Below, one piece after another: positions 11,102 through 22,076 of a DNA stretch of 64,000 bases. The notes beneath the pieces are model-generated. The model made no database searches. It had not been told where the DNA came from and saw nothing but the letters and a program-made list of their open reading frames with translations. Position numbers and translations under genes: made by a program. The stretch lies in NCBI GenBank assembly GCA_948146395.1, contig OX411556.1, positions 31,794,056 to 31,858,055 of the forward strand, given 5' to 3'. Source of the stretch: Fragum whitleyi. Lineage: Eukaryota; Mollusca; Bivalvia; Cardiida; Cardiidae. Positions within the stretch are counted from its first letter, which is position 1. The number at the start of each line of letters is the position of its first letter.

Positions 11102-11571
11102 GAACGTCTTCTCAAGATTTCGTTTTGTATCGACAAATTCAGTTAAATTTTACCGATCAACCAATATGGACGTTCGCCAAAAATAACCCCCATCAGCTAA
11201 ATGCTTGCTTTTCCGTGGCTCAACTCATTGCCCATCTTTCTCTTTTTGATAGGTTTTGTTATAGATGTGGCATGGAAGACATGGACTGTAGCTTGACTGT
11301 TCATATCTTGACAAACTGTACTTTTGTTCAGGCATCTCGAGATGCGTTTGCCCCAAATATTTTTCTACAATTTGGTCAAAGAGTGCATAATTTTGTCACA
11401 TCTCTTAACACCACTGAATATGTAAGAGCTCTTTTTGGCTTAAACACCGAATTATTTTCTATACTAAGAGATGACAAATTCTTTGTCAACAGAGTAGTTC
11501 ACTTTCTACACACCATTTGGTGCCATTTTAGTCTTATTTGGGATAATCAAATGATTAGTAATAAAAATTAG
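11086..11571 (+). pseudogene. LINE ORF2, C-terminal part with CCHC knuckle
   Basis: The frame is open across NEWELRTSSQDFVLYR to the stop at 11569-11571. At 11257-11319 the peptide has C-x2-C-x11-H-x4-C (CYRCG...HILTNC), a zinc-knuckle spacing found at the C-terminus of many LINE ORF2 proteins and thought to bind nucleic acid. The residues after it (NTTEYVRALFGL, VVHFLHTIW) match the usual hydrophobic tail of such proteins. The native stop is probably TAG at 11569. Confidence 0.85.
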
Positions 11572-12068
11572 AACTATTTTCCGTAACAGCCTAAGGCCCA
11601 TGGAGGCATGTCTCTTTCTGTCATTAATGTATATTGTTTACATTATAGCATTGTGTGGTAGCAATGCTTGGTTATTTTTTTTTTTTTTTTTTTGAGGAGT
11701 AAGGGATACGTTATCTTCGGTCTTGGTTATCGACATATGTTACAAAGTTAATGTTATATGATCTACATGTTAATACGCTCCCATGCGGAGTCTTTCCCTT
11801 TCGCTTCGCGTAAGGCCTTATATCTGGGACGTCAGTAGAAGTGTATGGAATTTGTATAGTGTGATGTATCCGTCAAAAAGGTCATTTAAAAATTATATCA
11901 AGTTGTTTTTCTTTTCTATAAATAGTCCAAACGTTCTAAATTTCAGGCCTTTTGTTTGTCTGATTGATACATATTTTTTCTTGTTTGATATTTTTGTTTG
12001 TACTGTATTGTTCATTTTGTCATATTGTAAATCTTCATTTACTTGGAGGAATTAAAGATTATATATAT
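11572..12068 (+). other. LINE 3' region
   Basis: This follows the ORF2 stop and contains a T run of about 19 near 11675-11693. It ends with ATTTACTTGGAGGAATTAAA followed by TATATATA. A TTGGAG(G/A)AAT(T)AAAG motif before a short tandem tail also ends the minus-strand fragment at 18525-18640, which supports this as the 3' terminus. The 90-codon open frame at 11783-12055 lies inside it and shows no domain. Confidence 0.6.
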
Positions 12069-12440
12069 CTCATTGTACATTTCAGTCCAGTTAAATGAAA
12101 GATCATTTGCGTACTCCATAAATATGGTTTTTCAGTTTCAAACTCAGTGTAAATGTCAAGACATTATTTAAATTGTTATCTCGAATCAATAGATTGGATT
12201 GTGTAACGCCACTTTTACCAATCTGTCAGAAACATCATGAATATGATGATTTTCCGCAACATGATTTGAGGAAGACAATTAAGATTTGCTGATCTGATAA
12301 GACTAAAAAACTGATGTTACATTAAATGAGGTAGTATTAATGGCACCGTAAAACCTCAACTTAAACAGTTAAAATCGCTTAAAAGGGAAAATTGACAATA
12401 TTTTTAACGAAGAAATATGGTTCCATCAGTCTGTGACCAA

Positions 12441-12667
12441 AATGTGTCTATTGGTCGAGTAATTAACATGCTCGCCTTGTAATCAGATGCTTGCGTGTTC
12501 GAGCCCTACCGGAGGCGGTTTGTGTATTTCGGCTGAATACTCAACACTCAACAGCCCAGTCCACCCCGCTCTAAAACTGGTAACAGTAATCAGATGGAAA
12601 TATGACCTCTCAACCCTTTACCGTAATACCCTCGATTACAACAACAACGACGACATCGACACAAAGA

Positions 12668-12698
<31 letters not shown>
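12441..12698 (+). mobile_element. SINE-A copy (tRNA-derived) with poly-A tail
   Basis: A tRNA-like head (TTGGTCGAGTAATTAACATG, then GTGTTCGAGCCCTACCGGAG as the B box) is followed by a body sharing CCCAGTCCACCC and the adjoining GCT..TAAAA with the copy at 39912. It ends in an A run of about 30. The head is more decayed than in the 39912 copy. Poly-A and a Pol III head are standard for SINEs moved by LINE enzymes. Confidence 0.8.
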
Positions 12699-12699
<1 letters not shown>

Positions 12700-12796
12700 G
12701 AAATCACTTTTCAAATTTTAACGGGACTTTGCCAGAATGTTCCTCGCGTGAATAAGATGGTGGATAAGAGGGAGATGCTTTACACACCAAATGCTG

Positions 12797-13199
12797 CAGT
12801 TTACAACATCGTAAAATTGAAGGGATGAATGGTTTTGGAATGATTCTTTAACGAAATTGAATGAGTTTTGAGTGAAATCAAAAGAAGGTAATCCAACATT
12901 GCTAATTTTGTCCAAGATGAACAAAATTAGCGATATTTATTACCTCCCTTTAAAAATATATACGCTCTTTTCTGTTCGTATGTCTTCATGAACCAATCTT
13001 TAGACATCTAAAATCCACACCAGCCAATGATTTGATCGATTGGAATTAAATGTTGATCGTTTTGAACGATTCCACTATTTTATCTAATGGCTATGGTGCA
13101 TTTTTATTGAGTGTTTGGAATGAATGAATGGAGTGATAAGTAAGCGATTCAGAACGGTTATGATCGGAATGTCAAACAATTTCACGATGCTTCTTACTG
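12797..13199 (+). mobile_element. MITE-1 copy
   Basis: Left end CAGTTTACAACATCGTAAAA and right end TTTCACGATGCTTCTTACTG are inverted repeats. The central hairpin is GCTAATTTTGT..ACAAAATTAGC, flanked by GGTAATC and GATTACCTCCCT-like arms. Repeated GAATGAATGG and GAGTG motifs fill the right arm. The flanking bases are TG and TA, so the TA target duplication is imperfect here. Confidence 0.85.
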
Positions 13200-16100
13200 T
13201 ATGTATAATTCACAGAATACATTTGTTTGGAAAGCGACATCAATTACAAAGTTACCAAGTGTATATCCAGCATTTATATGACCATGTTGACTACAAAAGA
13301 CCACCCCAGACAGTTAAATGACCGTCTGTACCATAAACAGACGAAATAAAAGCTTCGGCGATTCACACAGTGTCTGTTAGACGTTACTCTTCGGGTTTTC
13401 ATAGAACCAGACATACAATGTACCATACAGTGGAGAACAGTTTAATCAAAGCAAAATATCCGCTAACAATCCGACATGGCTTACCAATTATGGTTTCTTA
13501 GAACATTTGTTATCGGATTATAAGATGTCTATACAGCATTCGTAAAAAAGCACCTGGTTGGCAGCTCTATCTAAGACTTTTCTCCTTTAATAACCCTTAT
13601 TTTTGATGATTTATTCAGAGAGTTTCTTCCTTGTGACGTTTCGTCCTTAGAAAACGTCTGAACAAGGTCTATGACAATTCCTTTAAGGACGCCCGCTCGT
13701 CAAGTTATGTATTTTTCACCATAAAAAAATCCGTTCGCATTTGTGCGATCGTTATGAAGCTATGAATTCCTATTCAAACTATGATTTTGGATTCAACTTC
13801 ACATAGTTTGACAAAACACTCAAAAAATTAATAATTCAAAATTTTATTTTTTTCGTCAAGTTTTGGGGGAATTTTCCCACATTTCCCCCGAAACGACAAG
13901 CAATTATTCAACATTGCCCCTTGCCTTTTTCTTTTTTCGGAGAGAAAGCAAATGAATCTTATGAAATGGTAAAAAAAAACTCCTACATCATTTCATTATA
14001 CCAAAGTATCAACAAATACGTTATTGACAATATTGAAAAATATGTTTAGAAGTTCGACTGATTTCTCGTGAAATACCTTCATTTTTTACAACAAATAAAT
14101 AAGAAATAATAAAAACAAATAATATAAAAAAGTAAGACTGTGACCAAAACTTATTTTCATACCAAAATAGTTTTCATTATGTCGCAAATTTATACTGACA
14201 GAATAAGAAAAGGTTTAAAAGTGGAACAGTTACTATAATTATTTTTCTATGAAGCATATATTAGAAGTTCTGAATAAAAAAAAATAAAAAAATACTTCTT
14301 TTAAGGGCCTTTTAAAGATGTCATATTTTCCTTTTGCTTCATTTGGTTTCTATTTTTAGTAAATTATAAAGTTGAATGGGATGTCAATTATAAACAAAAC
14401 ATTAATCACTGTCTGTTAGAATAGTAATTTGTCCGAAAATTATGACTTCAAATTCAAGGGTAAATTTTCAAAGAAATTCAAAGACAAGAACTCCGAGGCA
14501 CTAAATATTTTGATACCTATTTTCGAAAGGCTCTGAGAAAACAATAGCACGGAGACCCCACTTTTTCTCCCCGAAAATCAAAATAAAACATGTAGATCTA
14601 CGTAAAAATTAAAAAATCAGGTTTAACGAAAACTTTAATAGTAGGGAAAACCCGAGCGAACTTCCTTAAATGCAAAAGGAATTCCATTTCCATGTTTTTG
14701 AAAGGTGATGTGAAATTTGCTTGCGAATTCATACGGTTAACATTTCATCTGACAAACATTATGACCCAATGTGATAAAGATTAAGATACAAACGTAGAAA
14801 AGACGTCGTTTGATATAATCACTGACAAGGTAGATAATGAACGACGACGGACAGACATTTGATGAGGGAAAGCTCATTATAGGCGCGTTGTGACCTATGG
14901 GCTTCAACACACAGAAGTTGCACAAGGTCGCGTGCAGACGTTTGTCATGTCGATGAAAGCGCTTTTGCAGGCTGAACTGACATACATGTAGAAGACAAAT
15001 GAAACTATTATATTTCTCCACTGTTCGTCAATTCTCTCGCCTCATTTTTTAATTCATTGGTTGTCCTTCTAAGCATGACGAGAAAATAAAATAAACAAAT
15101 ATCGCCTAATTCAAATGTCATGGTCCACGTTACAATTTCAAGAAACGATTCTCGATGTCATGATTGAAATTAGGCTATTAAGATTGCAATGATATAAACG
15201 ATATAAAAAACGCCTTTAAAATTTAATGAAACAGTTTCATTGGCACCGTAAAAATCCCATTTCAAAACTGTTTTCAGGAAAAAGGCGTTACGTTTTATAG
15301 TTCAAAATTATCAAACTCATGGAATACAACACCAGAATTTGCAACCAACATAACGAGTTTGTAAAGATTTCTTCCGGGAAACCTCTTTCTAAGCGGGGCG
15401 AGGCGAGCCTGGCAACTTAACTGACTTTTCTATGACAATTCTAGTTTATACGTGTATCGAATTATTTTGGTTCGATCGCGAACATTTGAGAAAACCAAGC
15501 TTTCTTTTACCACGATGAATACTGCTATAATTACCACGCAGAGAAGGAACCGTAAAATGAAAAGACATTAACAAAAACCTATAGACAAAACATTTATGGT
15601 TATACTTGCATTTTATTTTTCATTCGTCCTGCCGTAAAATATGCATGAAGAGCATAATACTCAATTGAAATGTATTACATTTCTATCATTATTTTTGCTT
15701 AACCCAAACCTTGTCCGAGAAAAAACAGACAACCTGATATTTTTATTGAAGATTTTAATAAAATACAACGTACATCACCATTTGAAAACATAACTAAGTT
15801 TAAATGATAGAAGGAGAAGGGTATGCCGTGTCTAAATCATTTAGATGTACTTAGCCACATATTTTACAAATCTTACTTAATTCTAGTCAAAGTATTTGAG
15901 CAGGTGTACAACGATCCGATACGTTAATACCGCTGGCCAAACAATAAGCACGCATACATTTAAATCCTATTATCCGAAGTTGCTGTATTCACCATGTTGC
16001 TGTGTTCACCATTGATTCATTTTCGCTTCTTTAGTTGCGCCATTGAAACTTTATAGTATCTGAAATGATAATTTTTAACTGATTTTAAATGAAATAAAGA

Positions 16101-17510
16101 TTAGCTAAAGCAAGTTTAATGATTTTTCTTGTCTAGATAAGGTAAAGAGTCTAAAAACAGGGTTTCTTACAATAAACAGTTTTTTTCGCAATGGCGAGGA
16201 GTGTATTAATTTCTAATGGTAATTGATTCCTTGTTCTTTTATACCATGACTGATAAAGCGACAGCTTTTAATTCTCTTTTTCGTAGGAAGTGTATAGAAG
16301 GAAGATACAAAATGACTTGGATAAAATAGAATTTTGCTGATAATGGCGAAGTCATTAAATGATTATTTCTATTTTATTTATATGACTATCGATGATACGT
16401 CTCTCTTTCTCTCTCTATCTCTTGTTTGAATTTCTTATCTATTTGAAATTTCATTGGTGTACACAATATCTACCAAAAGTGACCTCGTTTCTTACAAATT
16501 TATTATGTCGAGAATTCCTGTAATTGTGTTAAATATACACGTATTGTTCCAAAAGACGGTATTGTATACACATTTTTCTTAATTACATATTGAAAAATCC
16601 CCATTTTCTTTTAAAGGTTTCTTTTTGTTTTCTTCGTGACGTTTTTTGGAAATAAGCAAAAGAATTAAAATTGTACATAGAATAAAGACCCGTTTTATAT
16701 TTTTTCTAGAGATCTAATTCCAACCGTGTTGAAAAAGGCTCTTCATGATTTGGTTTTTTGAATCGGAGAAAACAAAGTTTCTGAAATAAGAAAGTAGTAA
16801 AATAAGTGTATTCCGTTCCCGCATATGTTCTTTTTCGTTTTTCAAATAAACATCACGAAATAAAAACATCAATTCACCGATGGCGGAAGACAGCCGACAT
16901 TTGTCTAGAAACTGTTATTACATCAACAAGAAACTTTGAGATTTTTGGCATATTGTTTCATGACTCTTCATCTATCTTAATTCTCATGTAAATAAATTTT
17001 ACCGAACCTATGTTATTCTACAATAAATTCCCGAGTGCTACATGTATTGGGAATTGCAATTAACAATCTATTCAGTCTAGGATAGCTCAAGTTTTCTTTT
17101 GACAGCAATTGCGTCATACAGCGTATGTTTTTTTCTGTTCATTTACAAAGCAGTCTTGAAAAGAATATTTTTGTCAGTTACGGCGTTTGAGAAAATCTGA
17201 TTATATGAAACAATACGTTCAGATAGACAAAGCAACGGGGTAAAAATGGTATAAAATAGAGAAATTTTAAAACAACTGTTTCGAAAGAAGAACCGGATTT
17301 TATACACCTTGCAGAAGAGAAACAAATACATTTATATACTTTTGTCCAAAGGAATTGTCCACAATTATATGTTCTCCCAATAACTTAACCGTTAATGACT
17401 TATTTGCATTTTTATGTTAATATCTGTCAAAAATGACTACCTTTTCTATACAGACCATTTGACTATGGGCTTGCATGTTCCTTTCCGTAGTTCCAATGCC
17501 TTATTTGATA
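13200..17510. other. Unassigned AT-rich DNA, no supported gene
   Basis: The repeat fragment shared with 5385-5490 lies at 13440-13530. The remainder has no recognisable gene, SINE or terminal inverted repeat that I can see. Open frames such as the minus-strand 14737-15021 have no domain signature. A CTCTCTTTCTCTCTCT run sits near 16400. Confidence 0.45.
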
Positions 17511-17947
17511 CAGTTAATTACATCGTGAAATTGACATTCAACTAAATCAAAACCATTCTACATCGCTCACTCATCGCTCCATTCATTCATTCCAAACACT
17601 CACTCAAATCGATAAAAAACGCTCCAAACTCACTGAAAAACATATAACAACAGCTTCGTTCAAAATAAAGATAGCTGGGAAAAAATCGGGATTTCACTTA
17701 TCTAATTGATATTGAAAGCGTCTGATAGGTTCTTGAAGAAAAAGGGAGCTATATAAAGAATTTGTATGAATATTTTATTAAAGGGAGGTAATTAATATTG
17801 CTAATTTTGTTCACCCTGAACAAAATTTGCAATACTGGATTACCTCCCATTAAATTCACTCAAAACTCGCTCCACACACTCATTCAAATTCATTCCTAAA
17901 TCATTCCATAATCATTCACCTTGTCAATTATACGATGTTGTTAACTG
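17511..17947 (+). mobile_element. MITE-1 copy, near-consensus, 437 bp
   Basis: TA flanks both ends (..GATA|CAGTTAATTACATCGTG and ACGATGTTGTTAACTG|TA). The left arm has CTCATCGCTCCATTCATTCA and CCAAACACTCACTCAAA; the centre (about 17780-17852) is a hairpin with GGGAGGTAAT, then GCTAATTTTGTTCA and TGAACAAAATTTGC, then ATTACCTCCC; the right arm has GCTCCACACACTCATTCAAA. It nearly matches the copies at 33504 and 34332, so these three may be the youngest. Confidence 0.92.
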
Positions 17948-18520
17948 TAAACGTATATCCATAGCTTACTGATCTGTCGCACAAACGTTTGCTGATTTTT
18001 TTTAATGCGCATTGAAATACATTTTAGCACATAGCGATAAACCGTTGCGAAATCTTTGCATTTTGGCTGACGTCAAATGTAAGTAAGATAGTTGTCATCC
18101 AAATTGTGGTGAACGGATGGCAAGCCAATAAAAGTAGGCGTTGTGCTAAAAATACAAACTTCAAACTGTTCCAAAACTCGAAGGGTAGCTCAAAGAACGT
18201 TAAAGCTGCTTTAAGCAATTTTACGGTTGAATTTTAAAGATTGGCGCAACTATACATGTGGGTTAGTCTTTGCTTGTTACTGCACAGACAAGATAAGGAC
18301 ACCAAGTCGTAAAGTTGTTTGGTCATAGCGGGCGATCTGTTTATCAACAACACACTAACGATAAACTAATCTGGTTGACATGGTGACTCATGTGAAACGC
18401 TCAAAGTACCGTTAAATCAGCCTATTTTCTAAAGGGAACCGAAGGTTTCATAGCCAACTTGCTAATTAACGAGTTTATTGTAAAGTTTATATCCTTGAGC
18501 ATTGAATTTCAATTTTTACA
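17948..18520. other. Unassigned DNA
   Basis: No gene or repeat boundary that I can support. An open frame on the minus strand (18024-18218) has no recognisable domain. Confidence 0.4.
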
Positions 18521-18524
18521 ATCT

Positions 18525-18640
18525 TACATAACATAACATAACATTACATAACCTTTATTTCTCCAAGGTACATACATGGTACAACAATGGGAAATGATAT
18601 TATTACAAGGAATGGTGAGAGGGGGTACTGATTTTTTCAC
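18525..18640 (-). mobile_element. Truncated LINE 3' end, minus strand, with short tandem tail
   Basis: Read on the minus strand it gives ATGTACCTTGGAGAAATAAA, then GGTTATGTAATG and (TTATG)n. This is the usual 3' end of a LINE (or a SINE using that LINE) whose tail is a short tandem repeat. It resembles the 3' end of the LINE at 12040-12068. The 5' limit of the fragment is uncertain. Confidence 0.55.
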
Positions 18641-18779
18641 AACTTGTTTTCTCGGTAAATTTATGTTGTTATGCTTTTGTTGCTGTTGTTGAAAAGTTCT
18701 CACCATGACCATAGGACGTAATCACTTAAGCGTCGTTGGCCTTGTTATTGGTGTTTGCGTAGGCGTTGGCGTGACAAAC

Positions 18780-18960
18780 TTTTTTTTTAAGATATCTTCA
18801 TGAAACTTAGCATTTGTGTTCAGTATCACAAGAGCTTTCCAGAATATAAAGGGAGATAACTCTAAAAGCATTTTGTAAGAGTTGTGTCATCATTTCGCCT
18901 TAGATTTAGCATTTTCTAAAACCTGCAGCCAAGCGTAGCACCTCTAGGCGTTGCTTTTAT
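18780..18960 (+). repeat. Dispersed repeat, second copy at 45985-46170
   Basis: AAGATATCTTCATGAAACTT, GAGATAACTCT, TTTTGTAAGAGT, CCTGCAGCCAAGC and a final GGCGTTGCTTTT align in order with 45995-46170. The family is unknown. Both copies end at nearly the same place, suggesting a real 3' boundary. Confidence 0.65.
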
Positions 18961-19815
18961 TCATAGTATTTAATAATATATTCATTTTGTCGAAAGTCAA
19001 ATCTGCTCATCGCCATCAACTTATGCCAAAGTTTAGACAGAATACCCGACAGTACGCGTGAATTGATGCCTGAAACTTTGTGTCCGTTTTTTGTACCATA
19101 TACATTACATATTAAAGTATTTAAACACAATATACTAAAGGACAAAAGTCTTGTCCGGTTTCATGAATGTACAAATGAGGCTAAGTCTTTTTTTTATAAG
19201 ATCTCAAACTCTTGTAAATGTGATATCATTTTAAAGATGGCGTTTAAACCTTTCAATCTAAGGTGGCTCTGAAAAGCATTGATTTTTGACCTAGGAATGA
19301 AACGTAGAAAGATAAGACACGTACGCTTCAAAAGTTACAGCTTGCTCTTAGTAGGCAAGGGCAACATTTATGGACCAGAATCGTGTGTACATGGCCGAAG
19401 TAGCCACCTGGAGGATTTTAGGCAAAAGATTTTTTAGAAAATGAAATGGTATCGAAACAACGTTATGTAAACGGTTAAATCTAACGGCGTTAAAAAAGCA
19501 ACCTGTTGGACACCCGAGGTCAGGAAATGGTGTTGCTCTTCCCTCAAGTATCTAGATAAGGATGTGCATCCTTAAATAAATACGAGAATGACAGAAAGTG
19601 ACATTTTTTATGACAAAACAAGCAAACTGCAAAAACGCAGTTCAATTGCTAAGATGAACACAAGGTGTCCGATAGAAAATCAACCTTACAACCAACTTTT
19701 GGGGTGATTTTTCAATAAGATTATCAATGCAGAGAAAGTTACGAGTGGAACTTCACTATTATATGCAAATTGCCGCTTGTTAAGGGAGAAAATGTCATTT
19801 ACGTCATAAAGATAT
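18961..19815. other. Unassigned DNA
   Basis: No supported gene. Short opposed open frames near 18957-19272 overlap each other and have no domains. Confidence 0.4.
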
Positions 19816-19960
19816 TGTAGCCGGGTTGAGTATAAGGGGTGTTTGTACTGCCTTGCCGTACAAGCTAGCTTTTATAGCGACGTGGTAGAGCACTCGCTTT
19901 GGGACACAGAGGTCCGGGGTTCGAATCCCGACGGAGTCGAATATTTATTTGCGGGTTACA
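19816..19960 (+). repeat. TRIM 5' LTR with tRNA-like promoter
   Basis: A-box-like TAGCGACGTGGTAGAGC lies at 19875-19891 and a perfect B box GGTTCGAATCC at 19918-19928. Between them, CTCGCTTTGGG and AGAGGTCC resemble the anticodon region of tRNA-Pro(UGG) as I remember it; this needs a tRNA search. The 3' part of the anticodon stem (ACAC) does not pair well, so it is not a functional tRNA. Confidence 0.8.
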
Positions 19961-19962
19961 TT

Positions 19963-19975
19963 TGGCGCCCACCGT
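19963..19975 (+). promoter_or_regulatory. Primer-binding-site-like sequence of the TRIM
   Basis: TGGCGCCCACCGT lies two bases after the 5' LTR. TGGCGCCCA is close to the start of the tRNA-Lys-type primer sites used by many Ty3/gypsy elements and retroviruses. The exact primer tRNA is not known. Confidence 0.65.
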
Positions 19976-20071
19976 AAATAACCGACAATGAGGTGGTGGT
20001 TATGTGATTAGGAGGTTGATGAAGTTGATTGAGGAGATTCGTGGAAGAATCTTAATTGTCGAGGGGGTGTA

Positions 20072-20216
20072 TGTAGCCGGGTTGAGTAAAATGGGTGTTT
20101 GTACTGCCTTGCCGTACAAGCTAGCTTTTATAGCGACGTGGTAGAGCACTCGCTTTGGGACACAGAGGTCCCGGGTTCGAATCCCGACGGAGTCGAATAT
20201 ATAATTGCGGGATACA
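20072..20216 (+). repeat. TRIM 3' LTR with tRNA-like promoter
   Basis: This is a 145-bp copy of the repeat at 19816-19960. The A-box-like motif is at 20131-20147 and the B box at 20174-20184, with a better CCCGGGTTCGAATCCCG T-arm than the 5' LTR. It is preceded by the purine tract GAGGGGGTG at about 20061-20069. Confidence 0.8.
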
Positions 20217-20944
20217 GAAATATAATGTAACTTAGGACCCAATGCTAGAGAAAACTATCACTATGTATTGAAGACAACGCCGGTATTGTTCATCATTACT
20301 TTCAATACATTTTCTTTAAAAAGTAATGATTTATTAAAGAAAACAATACCGGACAGAACTTTTGTTCTTAAGTATATGAACTACTCCTATTTGACTTTAT
20401 AGCTTAGAATTCTTCAAATTTTCTAAGCCAATAGGGATCGGATTTTAATGGAAGATATCATATCCTCGATTGAGAGAGAGAGAGAAGGTATCCCTTTCAT
20501 TGACGACAGCACGTTGCATTCCCCGTGTACGCGACCTACTAAAAAGGAGAGTTGAAATCATTCCTGAACACAAAAATGTATCTTGAAAAGGGTATTTTAT
20601 CGAGATGAGCCGGAAATCATTTTTTTTTTTAAATTTATTGTTTTTGAAGGTAAACTACTCCATTTTTTTTCGTGAAAAAGTCGATAACTTAAAATTCAGT
20701 AATATGCGTTGTCCCTTTTTGTTCTTTTGATCACATATATATAGGAAAGACACATTACAATTATAGAAGATTGTCTAGACACCCCCTATCTGATTTCTAC
20801 TTTATAATGGATATTTGTATTGGTTTGTGCTGCGTGGTAATGTGAGGATTGATTAGCTAGGATTGAGAACCACTTTAACCACAATCTTTAACGTGAATTC
20901 TACCAAAAGTTATATCAAATTTAAAGGACTTGACGTTTTTAAAA
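20217..20944. other. Unassigned DNA
   Basis: A GAGAGAGAGAGAG run lies near 20470. No gene or bounded repeat recognised. Confidence 0.4.
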
Positions 20945-22076
20945 ATACTGAGCAAAACATGCTCAGTATGAGCTTTTGTGATCATTGAGTGTCTGTCGTC
21001 CGTCGTTCTTTGTCGATCATCTGGCGTCCGACGTTACTAATTTAAGTAATTTAAAATATGATTTTAGAAATCGGGCCAAAGTCTGTGAATATGCAAATCT
21101 TACTATTGATTTAATACAGACCTCGACCCTATTATTCTAAATTTAAGAAAGTATGTCATAAATCATGGTCTTGGTAAAGGGTTCATCATAATGCAAGAAT
21201 CAAAGTTATTCATCTACCAACGATTATTATTGATTAAATACATCAATACATTTACAATCATTAAATTTACAATCAAAGACAATAATTTACTTTCCTATAT
21301 TATGTTTTAATATAGTCATTGACCCTATATTTGTAGGTCAAGAACTAGGTCAATGGTTCAACATGATCTTAGAATCAAACTCAATGAACCACCAACCTTT
21401 AATATTTGCTTAACACAGTCCTAGCTCAAATTAATCAATATTTAAGAAAGTTGGTCAAAGGTCACGGACGGGGTCAAAGTTCATCATGATGCTAGAAACC
21501 CTAAGAATTCAATATTTGATAGTAGGTCAAGCGTCGCGGTCAGGGTCAATGGCTCATCATGCTGCTAAAATTATGCCAGAATCAAAGACAATCATCCACA
21601 AAAAATAATTATTGACTTAACACAGTCATGAATCTTATTTTCCAATATATAAGAAAGTAGGTCACGGTCAGGGTCAAGGTTTCATAATAATGTCAGAAAC
21701 AAAGACATTCATCATCCAACATTATGAATGCCTTAATAAAGTCCTGGACCTTAAAATTCAATCATTCAGAAAGTAAGTCAAGGGTCAGGGTCAAGGGTAC
21801 GCCATGATACCAGAATCAAAGACAATCATCTACAATCAACCATAATTATTGACTAAACACAATCGAAAACCTTATTATCAACATTTAAGAAAGTAGGTCG
21901 AAGGTCAAGAACTTGGCCAAGGGTTCATCATGATGCCAGAATCAAAGACAATCACATATCAACCTTTACGACTTAATACAATCCTACACAAACTCATATA
22001 TATCTTTTGCTTATTTTCAGACATTTAGCTTTTCTTTTATTTCTCCTTTTATGGCCCTTTTTTTTGCTGACGTGAA
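20945..22076 (-). mobile_element. Helitron-like tandem-repeat element, minus strand
   Basis: Read on the minus strand, the element ends with repeated GACGGACGAC-like bases, then GATCACAAAAGCTCA, then the hairpin TACTGAGCA-TGTTT-TGCTCAGTA. That is the same 3' order as the elements at 42545-44392 and 57480-58026. Inside (about 21060-22010) is a diverged tandem array of roughly 115-125 bp units carrying AGAAAGTAGGTC, GGTCAAGG, TCATCATGATGCCAGAATCA and AAAGACAATCATC. The far end near 22050-22076 (AAGGGCCATAAAA on the minus strand) may be the decayed 5' end. Assignment to Helitron/Helentron-type non-autonomous elements is inference from architecture. Confidence 0.65.

Larger units (their letters stand above)
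5765..12068 (+). mobile_element. Nearly full-length non-LTR (LINE) retrotransposon, inactivated
   Basis: The order is a long ORF1 with coiled coil, then ORF2 with an apurinic-type endonuclease, a reverse transcriptase and a C-terminal CCHC knuckle, then a 3' region. This is standard for LINEs that move by target-primed reverse transcription. I see no RNase H domain. The 5' end is not resolved and may lie somewhat upstream of 5765. The likely 3' end is near 12056-12068, where CTTGGAGGAATTAAAG runs into a TATATATA tail; a similar 3' end occurs on the minus strand at 18525-18640. Lesions are one in-frame TGA in ORF1, a MITE on the ORF1 stop codon, and at least three frameshifts and one stop in ORF2. 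The clade is not settled; RT motif A (AFDRVWH) suggests the Jockey/I side rather than RTE. Confidence 0.9.
19816..20216 (+). mobile_element. TRIM-like LTR mini-retrotransposon with tRNA-like LTRs (401 bp)
   Basis: Two direct repeats of exactly 145 bp each (19816-19960 and 20072-20216) begin TGTAGCC and end GGG(T/A)TACA, i.e. TG...CA. I count 6 mismatches between them. Two bases after the first repeat is TGGCGCCCACCGT (19963-19975), a primer-binding-site-like sequence starting with TGG. Just before the second repeat is GAGGGGGTG, a polypurine tract. The internal part is only 111 bp and has no coding capacity. The flanks are GATAT (left) and GAAAT (right), a possible 5-bp target duplication with one mismatch. 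These are the hallmarks of a TRIM, a non-autonomous LTR element mobilised by another element's enzymes. Each LTR contains a tRNA-like Pol III promoter, which is unusual. The alternative is a tandem duplication of a tRNA-derived SINE, but that does not explain TG..CA, PBS and PPT in the right places. Confidence 0.82.

Noticed and set aside
11783..12055. 90-codon frame after LINE ORF2
   Set aside because: Lies in the LINE 3' region, hydrophobic and T-rich, no domain.
12487..12828. 113-codon open frame
   Set aside because: It runs through a SINE, its poly-A tail (poly-Lys) and a MITE end.
5385..13530. Direct repeats at 5385 and 13440 as target duplication of the LINE
   Set aside because: They are about 100 bp, lie hundreds of bases from the LINE ends and differ in flanks; more likely dispersed repeat copies.
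19870..19935. Functional tRNA gene
   Set aside because: Good B box, but the anticodon stem does not close and the unit is repeated inside 145-bp LTR-like repeats, so it is better read as part of a TRIM.
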